Shown: positions 26,250-34,969 of the stretch, piece by piece
Numbering within the stretch: position 1 is the first letter of the stretch
How the letters are laid out: each line of letters opens with the position of its first letter
DNA from: Bdellovibrionia bacterium
Lineage (GTDB): Bacteria > Bdellovibrionota > Bdellovibrionia > Bdellovibrionales > JAGQZY01
Assembly: GCA_030424715.1 (NCBI GenBank)
Contig: JAUHWH010000008.1
Location: forward strand, 62,001 to 126,000
DNA length: 64,000 nucleotides
Direction: 5' to 3'
The notes under the pieces: model-generated
Database searches by the model: none
What the model was told of the DNA's origin: nothing
What the model saw: only the letters and a program-made list of their open reading frames with translations
Position numbers and translations under genes: made by a program

Positions 26250-27215
26250 TTACTGAGACAATTCTTTCAACTTCTCAAAGCAAGCTTTGAAGGTCTCGGT
26301 GAATTCGGCATTGATAATGGAACCATCGATCATCATGAGTCCCTGCATATCCTGCCTTGAACGCCCGACCTTTTCAGCCTGCTGAAACCAACTGTCATTG
26401 TTCCACCGACACAGGCTGGCCGCTTCGATCGGATTGGAGTGCCCCAGCGGGCAGGTTTCAATTCCTAAAGCTTGATTCAATAGATCCAACAGAGCCGCTC
26501 CGTCATGATCTTTTAAAATAACCACGGCCCGGTCATGGATTCGGCGAGCCGGCTGTTCCGTGAACCACGGCTGCACGCCCGTGGGTAGGTCGGTCTCAAA
26601 TTTCGTGATCTCCGATTGAAACAATTTCTCTTGGGTCTCTAGAGCCTGTAAAACTGGGGGCCAATCCGTCTCAAAGTTCCAAGGGAGCTGCCCCACCGTG
26701 AGCCTGGGGAGCACCACCTTTTCTCCCGTGAAGACGAGGGAGTAATCACTGCTAAGAGCCACAATAATAATATCGAATTCAGAAAGGCTTTGCACAAAAC
26801 TCTTTCGAATATGAAACAGGTGATGAGCAAGGTGAATACGGTAGATCTTGGTGGCAGCGATGCTCTTTAGAGTTTCGATGTGATCATAAAGTTCAGCTGT
26901 AAGAGCATCGTCGAGATCGTGTATGTAGGCAAGGCAGCCCTTTTCTTCTTTGGCTATGTCCTCATCGAATCTGTCTTTAAATCGCACACCGAGCTTCGCT
27001 AGCTCAATTTCCGTTTGGGACAAATGATCGCCAAAGCCCGCCTCTGCCACGATTTTGCGCTTGTGACCAAAACGCAGGTGGAGACCCAGACAGGTTTCAA
27101 ACACCGCTTGATGAAGCCCACGATACAGAAAAACACGGGAGTCACATCCCAATTGTTGTTTAATTTTCTCATTGATCTGTCGCCACACGAAGGGCGACTG
27201 GGCATCCAGTCTCAT
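26250..27215 (-). CDS. Uncharacterised protein, possibly aminotransferase fold
   Basis: The 321-aa soluble protein has no signal peptide or membrane segment. The order of elements (VFLYRGLHQAVFETCLGLHLRFGHKRKIVAEAGFGDHLSQTE, a later EFDIIIVALSSDYSLVFTGEKVVLPRL, and a C-terminal mixed region) loosely recalls PLP-dependent aminotransferases, but I cannot see a catalytic lysine in a convincing context, so this is only a guess. It converges on uxs with 4 bp between stops. The function is unknown. Confidence 0.7.
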   Translation of the reverse strand: MRLDAQSPFVWRQINEKIKQQLGCDSRVFLYRGLHQAVFETCLGLHLRFGHKRKIVAEAGFGDHLSQTEIELAKLGVRFKDRFDEDIAKEEKGCLAYIHDLDDALTAELYDHIETLKSIAATKIYRIHLAHHLFHIRKSFVQSLSEFDIIIVALSSDYSLVFTGEKVVLPRLTVGQLPWNFETDWPPVLQALETQEKLFQSEITKFETDLPTGVQPWFTEQPARRIHDRAVVILKDHDGAALLDLLNQALGIETCPLGHSNPIEAASLCRWNNDSWFQQAEKVGRSRQDMQGLMMIDGSIINAEFTETFKACFEKLKELSQ

Positions 27216-27347
27216 TTCCTAATTTTACGTGAATTTATGAGTAGGTCAACGAAGGTCCATCAAGACCGAGGCCTGGACTATGAAATATTATGTTACTTTT
27301 TAGCTTTTAAGGTCGCACTTTTCGGCAGACAGTCTTAAAATGGAAAC

Positions 27348-27845
27348 ATGTTGAAACGCCTCCTAATTGTTGTTCCTCTTTTCTTCATAGCCTGTGCTGT
27401 GAGCGATCGCGAAAAAGATGGCCCCGTGTTCTGTCAAATCGACCAGACGGAGACCTTTCAACTGGGAACGGACCCCGGCGTGGATTTTAATGTGACCAAT
27501 TTGGTTAAGAACATCAATTTTAATGCTGTGGACTGCCCCAGGGTAAGCAACGAGGGTTTTTCTACTTTTGTGAGTCGCGTGAAACGCGTGGGCAATACCG
27601 TCACTGTGATCGAGGCCATGTATTCCCCGGGTGAGTTCACTCTCGATATGATCGTCTCCGGAACGACCCTACTACCGGTCACTCGCAAGGTGAATATCAA
27701 CAACTGCTCCATCATCAGAACTTGGACCGGCACCGTCAATTCACCCGGAACCACCATTGCGATCAACGAGGTGGTCACCTACAAAGGCGCCTGCCAGTCC
27801 ACCTTCTACAACCCCGACCTAGACACCACCAACCCAGGCTCATAA
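27348..27845 (+). CDS. Small lipoprotein of unknown function
   Basis: The 165-aa protein has a lipoprotein signal peptide with lipobox-like FFIAC (Cys16), so it should be lipid-anchored. The mature part is rich in Thr, Val and Asn with three further Cys pairs or singles (PVFCQ, VDCPR, NNCSI, GACQS). It looks beta-rich. No family is recognised. Confidence 0.7.
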   Translation: MLKRLLIVVPLFFIACAVSDREKDGPVFCQIDQTETFQLGTDPGVDFNVTNLVKNINFNAVDCPRVSNEGFSTFVSRVKRVGNTVTVIEAMYSPGEFTLDMIVSGTTLLPVTRKVNINNCSIIRTWTGTVNSPGTTIAINEVVTYKGACQSTFYNPDLDTTNPGS

Positions 27846-28090
27846 AAAAACCCGACTGCCATCCTGATCTATCGCCGTCGCCCAGAGAATCGCGAAGGAC
27901 CTACCGCGCGACACCCTGTCGGCCACTTTGTTGGAATATTGGCCAGCACTTCGCCTGGACTCGACTAACTTTTCTTGAGTGTAAATTGTGAGAGTATCAA
28001 CTGACAGCACATCCAACCATTTTGGACACATGTCGATAAAATAATTGAACTATCGTTGCTAAAGTAGAACGAACAAGTCATATTAGTAAC

Positions 28091-28900
28091 GTGAGAAAAT
28101 GGTCGTTGCGTTTCTTTTATTTGGCGTTAATTTTGCTCCTCATTTTGGTTGTAGTAAACATTTTTGCTATCAATCGGAATCGCAATAAAATCATTTCCGC
28201 TGGTGGTTCTGCCATCCTGTTCTCTCCATTTTTTGATTGCCAGCGCTGGATCCCTCTGACTAACTATGAAAGCATCTTCTATTTTTCGACCCCATTTACA
28301 GAGGTCGGGTTGCTGAAAAATTTTGTATTAGCGCCTGACGAAATAGTGCTTTTTAGTCACTTGGATGACGGGACGCCCAGGACATCGCTCCATGGAGAGT
28401 CTAGTCTCTTATTTCACATAAATAATAAAAAAATATTATTCACAAAAGATCGTATGCGACTTCAAGTTTTTAAAATAAAAACATTAAGCGGAAAGGGAAA
28501 CGCGATCGGAAAAATTGATTGGCTTTTAATCAACAAAAATAGATTCAATTTTGAGTATGGTCTACTAGCAAAGAAGTCTCCAGTTTTAACTTTTAGAACA
28601 GATGCATTTCCTGACTCTTTTATATATTGTAAAACTACGTCACGAGGGAAATCTTCAATATGTAAATCTAATCCCGAAAACTCTTCTTTAGAAAATTTCT
28701 TTGCAATGAATAAGGGTAAACTCATTCGCTCTATGGATATTCTCTGTGAAGATATTTTGCCAAACTTAACTCAACACTGGAAGCCTTTACCAGAGATCAA
28801 GAGATGTGACATGGATACATTCTTTGATTTTAGGAAGCAGATTCCAGCTTATAGCAAGGCCTGTAGTGATTATAAGTTGATTCTAAGAAATAATATTTAG
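28091..28900 (+). CDS. Membrane-anchored hypothetical protein in AT-rich region
   Basis: The 269-aa protein begins at GTG with an N-terminal membrane helix (FFYLALILLLILVVVNIFAI). The rest is probably outside the membrane, with five or more cysteines (FDCQRW, IYCKTT, SSICKS, DILCED, KRCDM, KACSD). Codon use is clearly AT-rich compared with genes before 27.8 kb and after 31.4 kb, suggesting recent acquisition. No strong ribosome binding site or known domain is seen. Confidence 0.6.
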   Translation: MRKWSLRFFYLALILLLILVVVNIFAINRNRNKIISAGGSAILFSPFFDCQRWIPLTNYESIFYFSTPFTEVGLLKNFVLAPDEIVLFSHLDDGTPRTSLHGESSLLFHINNKKILFTKDRMRLQVFKIKTLSGKGNAIGKIDWLLINKNRFNFEYGLLAKKSPVLTFRTDAFPDSFIYCKTTSRGKSSICKSNPENSSLENFFAMNKGKLIRSMDILCEDILPNLTQHWKPLPEIKRCDMDTFFDFRKQIPAYSKACSDYKLILRNNI

Positions 28901-29039
28901 ATCAACCTCCTTCTTCGACTGGGACGCATACCGTAAACTAATGTTATATTAAATACTACATCCGGACCACGACTATTATTTGAAACCGTTTAAGTTCCTC
29001 GATACCACTTGCTATGCACCATGAATAACGAAGTGGCGC

Positions 29040-29939
29040 TCACGAAAAGCTCGCCTCAGTGAATAGCTTATGATGCTCCCGACAGAGTAGCCTCAAGTTT
29101 TCAATCTGGTCATTTCCACCAAGCCCTAATGGACGAATGTGATCGATCTCAAGCCCCTTGGAGCTTTGGCAGCAACGCCCACTATTGTGGTCCTTAAACT
29201 GGCAAGAGGCCTTGGCTTTTTTCCACACCTGATGTCGTTCCACTTTACTTAAATGACGTCTTTGTGGTGGTGGGCACTGCCGCTGCGGCATCGAGTTTCT
29301 TGTTCTATTGTTTGTTCTTTTGGGCTTCTCTAAAGGGTCGATCTGTCGAAGACTGCGAGAGAGCATCCAATCCAATAGCTCTTGAGTGCTCAAATTTGGT
29401 TTCAATTCTCGCAAACGATTGAGTTTATCGGCGGTGCCCCTTGGTAAGGTGAAGCGTAGTTCCGTAAGTTCTTCCGTGATGACACGCTCTTTATCAATGT
29501 TTTGAAAAGGCTTGGGACTGATCTTAATTAACTGAACTTCCGCTTCTTTCTGGGTTTTCCCCTGAAGGCTTCGCAGGATCTCAGCCTTTTCTTGAGGCCC
29601 ATAGGTTTTCTCATTTATTTTTTGCTCTTGTTTAAAAAAGCTAGCCGCCTTTGATACATTGGACAAGCTCAACTCTCCTGACGTGACTTGCTCTTTAAGC
29701 TGTGGAACTTCTCTTAAAAGCCGCATGGCGCTGATTCTTCTTTGAGCCGCACTCTCACTGTAGCCAAGAAACTCGGTGCAATAAGAAAACAAAGAGGGGT
29801 AGCCTCTTTTGGCAAAGAGCTTTCGATCTTCCACTTCTTTTAAATAGTCTAAGATTTGGCTAGTTAATTTTCTTTCTTGCCGAACCAGCCTTAATAAACT
29901 GTGGCTCAATTCCTCATCACTTACATTCTTTAACCCCAT
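29040..29939 (-). CDS. HNH endonuclease domain protein
   Basis: The 299-aa protein has a helical N-terminal region of the type linked to DUF222-like HNH proteins (SLFSYCTEFLGYSESAAQRRI) and a C-terminal HNH nuclease motif: CQFKDHNSGRCCQ, LEIDHIRPLGLGGNDQIENLRLLCREHHKL. The Cys pairs and Asp-His should bind metal and cut DNA. The track start at 30023 is replaced by ATG at 29939, which has a perfect GGAGG 4 nt upstream. It lies in an AT-rich patch with unknown genes, so defence or mobile-DNA origin is possible. No integrase or IS is adjacent. Confidence 0.85.
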   Translation of the reverse strand: MGLKNVSDEELSHSLLRLVRQERKLTSQILDYLKEVEDRKLFAKRGYPSLFSYCTEFLGYSESAAQRRISAMRLLREVPQLKEQVTSGELSLSNVSKAASFFKQEQKINEKTYGPQEKAEILRSLQGKTQKEAEVQLIKISPKPFQNIDKERVITEELTELRFTLPRGTADKLNRLRELKPNLSTQELLDWMLSRSLRQIDPLEKPKRTNNRTRNSMPQRQCPPPQRRHLSKVERHQVWKKAKASCQFKDHNSGRCCQSSKGLEIDHIRPLGLGGNDQIENLRLLCREHHKLFTEASFS

Positions 29940-30428
29940 GATACCTCCGTTTGAAAAGATATTACCATGGCTTTTTATGGGAGATTTTTTCGCTCGAGAT
30001 TGAGCTCTAACAAGAGTTTCCATGGAACATGGGGAGCGATTCGATTTGTTTTATATGCAGTGCTGGAGCGGGTTCTTGAGGGTTCCAACGCAAAACTACA
30101 GTCGGTACTAAACCCGTCACAAAAGGATTCATTTTTTCAATCAAACACTGTCAAACAAAACATGATTCATTAAGAATTCGGAATCTGAACTTTCACTGCC
30201 GCTACGGATGTAGTAGCTTTCATTGAAACTTGCTTTAACGGCTTGTCAGCCGAGGGGAGGGAGCTGTCCTGTTAATGGCAATTCTATATATAAATTTGAG
30301 TTTTTAAAATATGTTTATTTCATCCGACTTTAGTCAAAAAGACAAAGCTTCATGAGCAAATGAAAAAAGCTTTTCATTTTCCGAAAAGCTCAGTAGGTCT
30401 AACAACTCTTAGATCAATCAATAGAGCT
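29940..30428. other. 489-bp AT-rich intergenic region
   Basis: It contains the promoter region of the HNH gene and ends with the terminator of the next minus-strand gene. A 68-codon plus-strand frame (29967-30173) overlaps the HNH leader and has no ribosome binding site; I do not call it. I see nothing else. Confidence 0.5.
30363..30390 (-). terminator. Rho-independent terminator of 30429 gene
   Basis: On the minus strand AGCTTTTC GGAAAAT GAAAAGCT is followed by a T-run, 39 bp after the stop of the hypothetical gene. Confidence 0.75.
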
Positions 30429-30995
30429 TTATTTGTGTTGTTGCTGTAACTGTCTTGCCTTGCTAATTATGTCTAAAGCGTAATCTTTAATACTTTCAAG
30501 GGGCGATTTAATTGTTTCTCGTTCATTTTGGGTAAGCAGTGCCCCCCAAGCTAACTGCGAAGTTAATATGCTATTTGTAACAAGTGAATCGCCATTATTT
30601 ATATGCAAATATGTGCTTACCAACACCCTCAAATAGCCAAGGATCAGCTCTGAGTACAAAGGCTCTGCTTTATGACTACACAAATCACTGATACTACTTA
30701 TTAAACTACGTGAAAGCAGCAGTCCTCCGAGAAAATCGCTGTTGCTATTACTAGTAGAATGCTGGCTGATAAGAATGTCTCGTGTAAGCGTGATGTTTGA
30801 ATGTAATTTTGAAGCGCTCCATCCAGTTCTTGAGCAAAACGTCAAACCATCAATGCTTGGATCGTTTGCATTTATTTTAATGTACATTAATGTTTGAATA
30901 TCATTTTCAATACCTTGCAAAAGAGCTTGAGAGATATCTGCTAAAGCAAAAGAAGAGGAAAGTAAAATATAGAAGATCAAAAAATAAAAACGCAT
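30429..30995 (-). CDS. Secreted hypothetical protein in AT-rich region
   Basis: The 188-aa protein has a signal peptide (MRFYFLIFYILLSSSFALAD) and a largely alpha-helical mature part with two Cys (TFCSRTG, DLCSHK) that could form a disulfide. It is AT-rich and followed by a terminator, so it is a stand-alone unit. No family is recognised. Confidence 0.6.
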   Translation of the reverse strand: MRFYFLIFYILLSSSFALADISQALLQGIENDIQTLMYIKINANDPSIDGLTFCSRTGWSASKLHSNITLTRDILISQHSTSNSNSDFLGGLLLSRSLISSISDLCSHKAEPLYSELILGYLRVLVSTYLHINNGDSLVTNSILTSQLAWGALLTQNERETIKSPLESIKDYALDIISKARQLQQQHK

Positions 30996-31414
30996 CTTAA
31001 CAACTACAACAGCAAAAGTTATGCCTGAAAACCCAATGCTAAAACCGAATTTATGGCTAGAAGAGCACGTTCTAACTGTCTAAGTGGACGCGCAAAATGT
31101 CACCGTTGAGTTTCAACAGAATTTCAAAAACGAAAACCCTAGTCTTTTCGAAAGGAGTATCAGAAGTTCAATAGCGATAGTTGTTCCATTTTAGAAGTTT
31201 TTCGGAATTGCTAGAGTTTGGTGTGTCGGTTCGGTTGTTCGCGAATCTCGGCATTGACTCCTCCATTGACTCCTCTATGGACTCTTTTAATCTCTCTTCT
31301 TTTCGGCATGGTCTTTGAACTCTCTAATTTGCATTATCGATGAACAACGTATTATCAGTGTAAATTCTGTCAGATTATCGACAGTTGTCAGCGCTGATTG
31401 TCACAGGAGAAGAA
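30996..31414. other. 419-bp intergenic region with short direct repeats
   Basis: No gene is supported. The region separates two divergent genes and must hold both promoters. It contains a triple 12-bp repeat (annotated separately). The last 15 bp hold AGGAG for the large lipoprotein. Confidence 0.5.
31252..31287 (+). repeat. 12-bp tandem direct repeat (three copies)
   Basis: CATTGACTCCTC occurs twice back to back, followed by a diverged third copy (TATGGACTCTTT). It is non-coding and lies upstream of the large lipoprotein gene. The regular 12-bp spacing could mark a regulator site array. Confidence 0.6.
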
Positions 31415-34144
31415 ATGAAGCGCTTACCCGTTACTCTTTTATTATTGTTTGCAATGATTGGCCTTGGCTGCGAAGGCAACCCCTTCGGATGCAGCGGAAA
31501 AAATGATCGCCCCATCGATCTTAGGCTCGGCACCCCCGGGGTCACCAAGTGGGACAATCAGCTACCCGCCAATGACAATGTAAAGACTCTGAATGACGAC
31601 GAAACCATCGAGTTTCAGAATGAATCCGGTGAAGCCATTATCAATCACAGCGTCGATCGAGAGATCAATGTGGGTGATATTATTGTCGCCAACTCCGAAC
31701 AGCGCTACTTGGTTCGGGTGAAAGAAGTCATCAAACGCGACAGTGGCAGCACTCAAACCATCCTGCGACAGGCCCGAATCGCCGACATTGTGGGTGATGA
31801 GAACGGCTCTCTTACACTTGAATCAACCCCCGTCTTTGACCTCGAGGACATCGATCGCATCGCCCGCTTGGCCAAAGACCGCCGCTGGGGTGACGCTTCT
31901 TACGAGACCGACAGCCAAGGGCGCATGGTCATTCGTGACTTGGAGTTGTTTAATGTCGATATCAATGGAAACGGCAATATTTCAGGGGGCACCAACAAGA
32001 TCCTTGGTATTCCCATTACAAATCCCTACGAAAAATTTAGTGTGTCTTCGGCGGCTGGTGGCAAATACCGTGCGGTGATCAACGAAGCCATCGTTGATGT
32101 GGTCCCCACCATTCGATCGGATGCCAAGTGGGAGTCCGGTAAAATATCTCATCTTGAGACACGTCTGGACACCAAAGTGCGATACCGCGTGGACATCACC
32201 TATGAGGCCGCTGGCACCATCCAGCTTGAAGCCTTGATCGATGCCTTTATGCCTAAGAAGGTGATCCCCTTTCGCGTGCCAGGCCCTGTTCCGGTCTATT
32301 TGGACATTGAATTGGGAATCCCTGCTGGAGCCTCTTTAAAGGCCACCAAAGAGGGAAAAACTCGAATCGTTTTTGAATCCGAATATGAGTTTTTCACCGT
32401 TATGGACTTTGACCACGAGACCGGAATCTCTACGGAGAAAGACCGTCGCGTGAAAATCAATGACAAGATGATTGAAACAAAAGAGGGCGACCTTAAGCTA
32501 GAAGCCGAATTGTTTTTAAAACCTCAAATCACAGCCCGCCTTTATCGCGTGGTGGGTCCCCATGCCTATCTGAAGCCTTACGTTAGAGGCGAAGTGGAGT
32601 GGCCCAGTCGTGAGAAAAAAGATGATCTCTTTATCGGTGTCACCGGTGGTGTAGGCATTGAACTTTCCGAGCCCATCTTTTTAGGCTCCCTGGTGAGTTT
32701 TGACTCGGGAAAGCTTTTTGACTGGAACACCTCGTTTGATCTCGACGAAGCGGGAACGCCGGCTGTGGCGGCCCTGCAGGTCGGACAAAACGTGAGGGAC
32801 ACTGTGACCGTCGACCAAATTGGCCCCGAGGGCTTTGTTCGCTTGAACTTAAAAGAGCATCTTGACGATGGTTTTTTGCGCTATGAACTGCTGCAGTCCA
32901 CCCAGACAGGGCTGACTGTGCCTTCTGACACTTTTTATATGGACGGTGAGTTGTACTACTACCCCATGCCTGATTCTCGAGAAGAAACCTTCACCGTACG
33001 CATCTTTGGAAAGAACAATTCTAAAGAAGACGTCACCATTGCCATCAAAGTCAATGACAGCGTGATCTCAGAGGTCTCAAAAGATCGTTACGGAATCACC
33101 AACAACTCTTACAAAGTCTCTTCGGGCACCCCTGGAGAGTTCAAGGGTGAGGTGCCGTTTTATAACCTCGGCGGCGGCGGAGTCTATGCCGTCCCCGTCA
33201 CCCGCGGTGACATTGCTGAATGTCTCGCGCAATTCAATATGTTTGAAAACAACCATAGAAGCTCTCTCACAGGTGCTGACTGCAGCCACTACGATAAACT
33301 CGCAATGGATTGGCTCACCTTTTTGGGCGCCGCCCGCCCCATGGAGAGCAGCGACGGCGATGTCGAGGGCGAGTCCAAGAAATTGCGGATCGACGGCGCC
33401 TTGCCCGCCTTAACCCAGCCCAACAGCGAAAAGTACACGGTCCTGACCGAAGTGATGCAAGAGCCTAACAATGCGATTTTTCAATACTATAACTTGCTCG
33501 ATTTTAACTCTTACGTGGTCAACAAAAACTCAAAGCAGTTGGACTGTCGCCCATCGATTCAGCTAAAGACCACCAACACCGCCACCCACGTGGGACTGAT
33601 ATTTGCCACCAACGGCTGCGATGAGCTGATCCGGCCCTTGCAATTCAACACCAACTTTTTTGCCCACCCATTCTTGAAAGAGACCGGGGTGAAATGGAAC
33701 ACCACCCGCGGAGAAAGCCGAGACAACTTGATTGTTACAGAAATGGCGATTGCAAAGGAGGCTTTGATTGATCGCCATGAAACTGGTTTCGAATATAAGA
33801 CAACGGTCTATGTTATGATTCCGTTTTCACCCTCGTTGCATAACTTTATGATCACCAGTGCGCCCCAGAAAAGCATGCGATACAGCGAGGAAAGACCCGC
33901 TGGCGGTGTGTTTGAGGGTCTTCAGGGCTTTGGGGGCTATGGGCAGGGCACCAACAATCCGGCAGCCTACAACCAGGGGTACTTCGAAGGAGGAGGGTCT
34001 TACTCTGGTCGCATGTTGAAAGTCGATCTTTTTCTGCACAGTAAAGGCTCTCGCTCGGAACCCGTCTTAGATATGAAAGTGCAACCCATCACTTTTGGTG
34101 ACAAGCCTGACACAATAGCGAATCATGAAGGGCATGATCACTGA
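31415..34144 (+). CDS. Large lipoprotein of unknown function
   Basis: The 909-aa protein begins MKRLPVTLLLLFAMIGLGCEG, a lipoprotein signal peptide with lipobox Cys19; a second Cys follows soon (FGCSG). The track start is 10 codons upstream, but ATG 31415 has AGGAG at good spacing. The mature chain is long and beta-rich with many short strands (VEWPSREKKDDLFIGVTGGVGIELSEPIFLGS), a possible exposed surface protein. It ends with Gly/Tyr-rich FGGYGQGTNNPAAYNQGYFEGGGSYSG and a His-rich tail (NHEGHDH). No known domain is recognised. Confidence 0.8.
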   Translation: MKRLPVTLLLLFAMIGLGCEGNPFGCSGKNDRPIDLRLGTPGVTKWDNQLPANDNVKTLNDDETIEFQNESGEAIINHSVDREINVGDIIVANSEQRYLVRVKEVIKRDSGSTQTILRQARIADIVGDENGSLTLESTPVFDLEDIDRIARLAKDRRWGDASYETDSQGRMVIRDLELFNVDINGNGNISGGTNKILGIPITNPYEKFSVSSAAGGKYRAVINEAIVDVVPTIRSDAKWESGKISHLETRLDTKVRYRVDITYEAAGTIQLEALIDAFMPKKVIPFRVPGPVPVYLDIELGIPAGASLKATKEGKTRIVFESEYEFFTVMDFDHETGISTEKDRRVKINDKMIETKEGDLKLEAELFLKPQITARLYRVVGPHAYLKPYVRGEVEWPSREKKDDLFIGVTGGVGIELSEPIFLGSLVSFDSGKLFDWNTSFDLDEAGTPAVAALQVGQNVRDTVTVDQIGPEGFVRLNLKEHLDDGFLRYELLQSTQTGLTVPSDTFYMDGELYYYPMPDSREETFTVRIFGKNNSKEDVTIAIKVNDSVISEVSKDRYGITNNSYKVSSGTPGEFKGEVPFYNLGGGGVYAVPVTRGDIAECLAQFNMFENNHRSSLTGADCSHYDKLAMDWLTFLGAARPMESSDGDVEGESKKLRIDGALPALTQPNSEKYTVLTEVMQEPNNAIFQYYNLLDFNSYVVNKNSKQLDCRPSIQLKTTNTATHVGLIFATNGCDELIRPLQFNTNFFAHPFLKETGVKWNTTRGESRDNLIVTEMAIAKEALIDRHETGFEYKTTVYVMIPFSPSLHNFMITSAPQKSMRYSEERPAGGVFEGLQGFGGYGQGTNNPAAYNQGYFEGGGSYSGRMLKVDLFLHSKGSRSEPVLDMKVQPITFGDKPDTIANHEGHDH

Positions 34145-34208
34145 GTTTCCACTGCGCTGGCGGCCAGAGGGCGTTTCAACTTTTGAAGCCAAGCCTCCTC
34201 TTTTCGCT

Positions 34209-34330
34209 AGGGCTCGGAAGAGCAATTGTCCCCTTCTTCTCTAAAGGGCTCGGAAGAACACTTGGCCCCTTCTTCTCTAAAGGGCTCGGAAGAACACTTG
34301 GCTCCTTCTTCTCGATTGGGCTCAGAAGAG
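34209..34330. repeat. 36-bp tandem repeat, about 3.4 copies
   Basis: The unit begins AGGGCTCGGAAGA and ends TTCTTCTCTAA; copies start at 34209, 34245 and 34281, with a partial fourth at 34317. The unit is 12 codons, so frames stay open on both strands. The plus strand could encode GLGRTLGPFFSK repeats and the minus strand REEGAKCSSEPF repeats, but neither has a good start. It lies between the large lipoprotein and the nuo terminator. Confidence 0.85.
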
Positions 34331-34373
34331 CCTTTAGCTCGGCATTCTCTACATTGGTCTACAGAAAAAACTC

Positions 34374-34406
34374 AAAAAAAAGCCAGATCTTAAAGAGCTG
34401 GCTTTT
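34374..34406. terminator. Bidirectional terminator at the end of the nuo operon
   Basis: GCCAG-a-TCT-taa-AGA-g-CTGGC, with an A-run of seven before and T-run after. On the minus strand it ends the nuo transcript 27 bp after nuoI. Confidence 0.88.
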
Positions 34407-34432
34407 CTACTTTTAGAGTGCGTGACTTGGGT

Positions 34433-34969
34433 CTAAATACCCAGCTTGTGACGGTCCTTGTCTTCGACCACCGAGGGTACGCCTTTGCCGTCGTTGAGGT
34501 TGGCGCGATAAGCCAAGTGTTTAATGTCATAGACAAAGTTGTCGCCGTTCTCGCCAGGGGTTTGCCACTCCGGACCCATACGAATGGCATCGACCGGGCA
34601 GGCTTCTTCACAGTAGCCGCAGAACACACAGCGAAGCATGTCGATTTCATAATTGATCGGGTATTTCTCTACACTGGGGTCTTCGTCTTCAGATGCCACA
34701 ATAGTGATGCAGTCCGCGGGACAGGCCGTGGCACACAACATACAGGCCGTACAGCGAATGTCGCCATCTTCTTTAACCGTTAATACGTGGTTACCCTTAA
34801 AACGGGCCGAGTACTGATACTTCTCTTCGGGGTAATTTAAGGTCGCCATCTTTTTCTGATTAAACAAGTTTTTAATCATGGTTGAAAAAGTCAGGCCCAT
34901 CCCAGAGAGGATTCCAGGTAGGTACCAGCTTCGGCTCATCTTAGGTCGTTGAACTCGAATCACACTCAT
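34433..34969 (-). CDS. nuoI: NADH-quinone oxidoreductase subunit I
   Basis: NuoI carries the two 4Fe-4S clusters (N6a, N6b) that link the peripheral arm of complex I to NuoB. The 178-aa protein has both ferredoxin motifs: CTACMLCATACPADCI and CVFCGYCEEACPVDAI. Its start overlaps the nuoG end by 4 nt (ATGA type). It is the last gene of the operon and is directly followed by a terminator. Confidence 0.97.
   Translation of the reverse strand: MSVIRVQRPKMSRSWYLPGILSGMGLTFSTMIKNLFNQKKMATLNYPEEKYQYSARFKGNHVLTVKEDGDIRCTACMLCATACPADCITIVASEDEDPSVEKYPINYEIDMLRCVFCGYCEEACPVDAIRMGPEWQTPGENGDNFVYDIKHLAYRANLNDGKGVPSVVEDKDRHKLGI

Noticed and set aside
27840-28031. 63-aa minus-strand ORF between lipoprotein and AT-rich gene
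   Set aside because: It has an ATG but no ribosome binding site, overlaps the lipoprotein stop, and shows no domain.
34183-34416. 77-aa plus-strand ORF made of the 36-bp repeat
   Set aside because: TTG start without ribosome binding site, and it reads through the nuo terminator.
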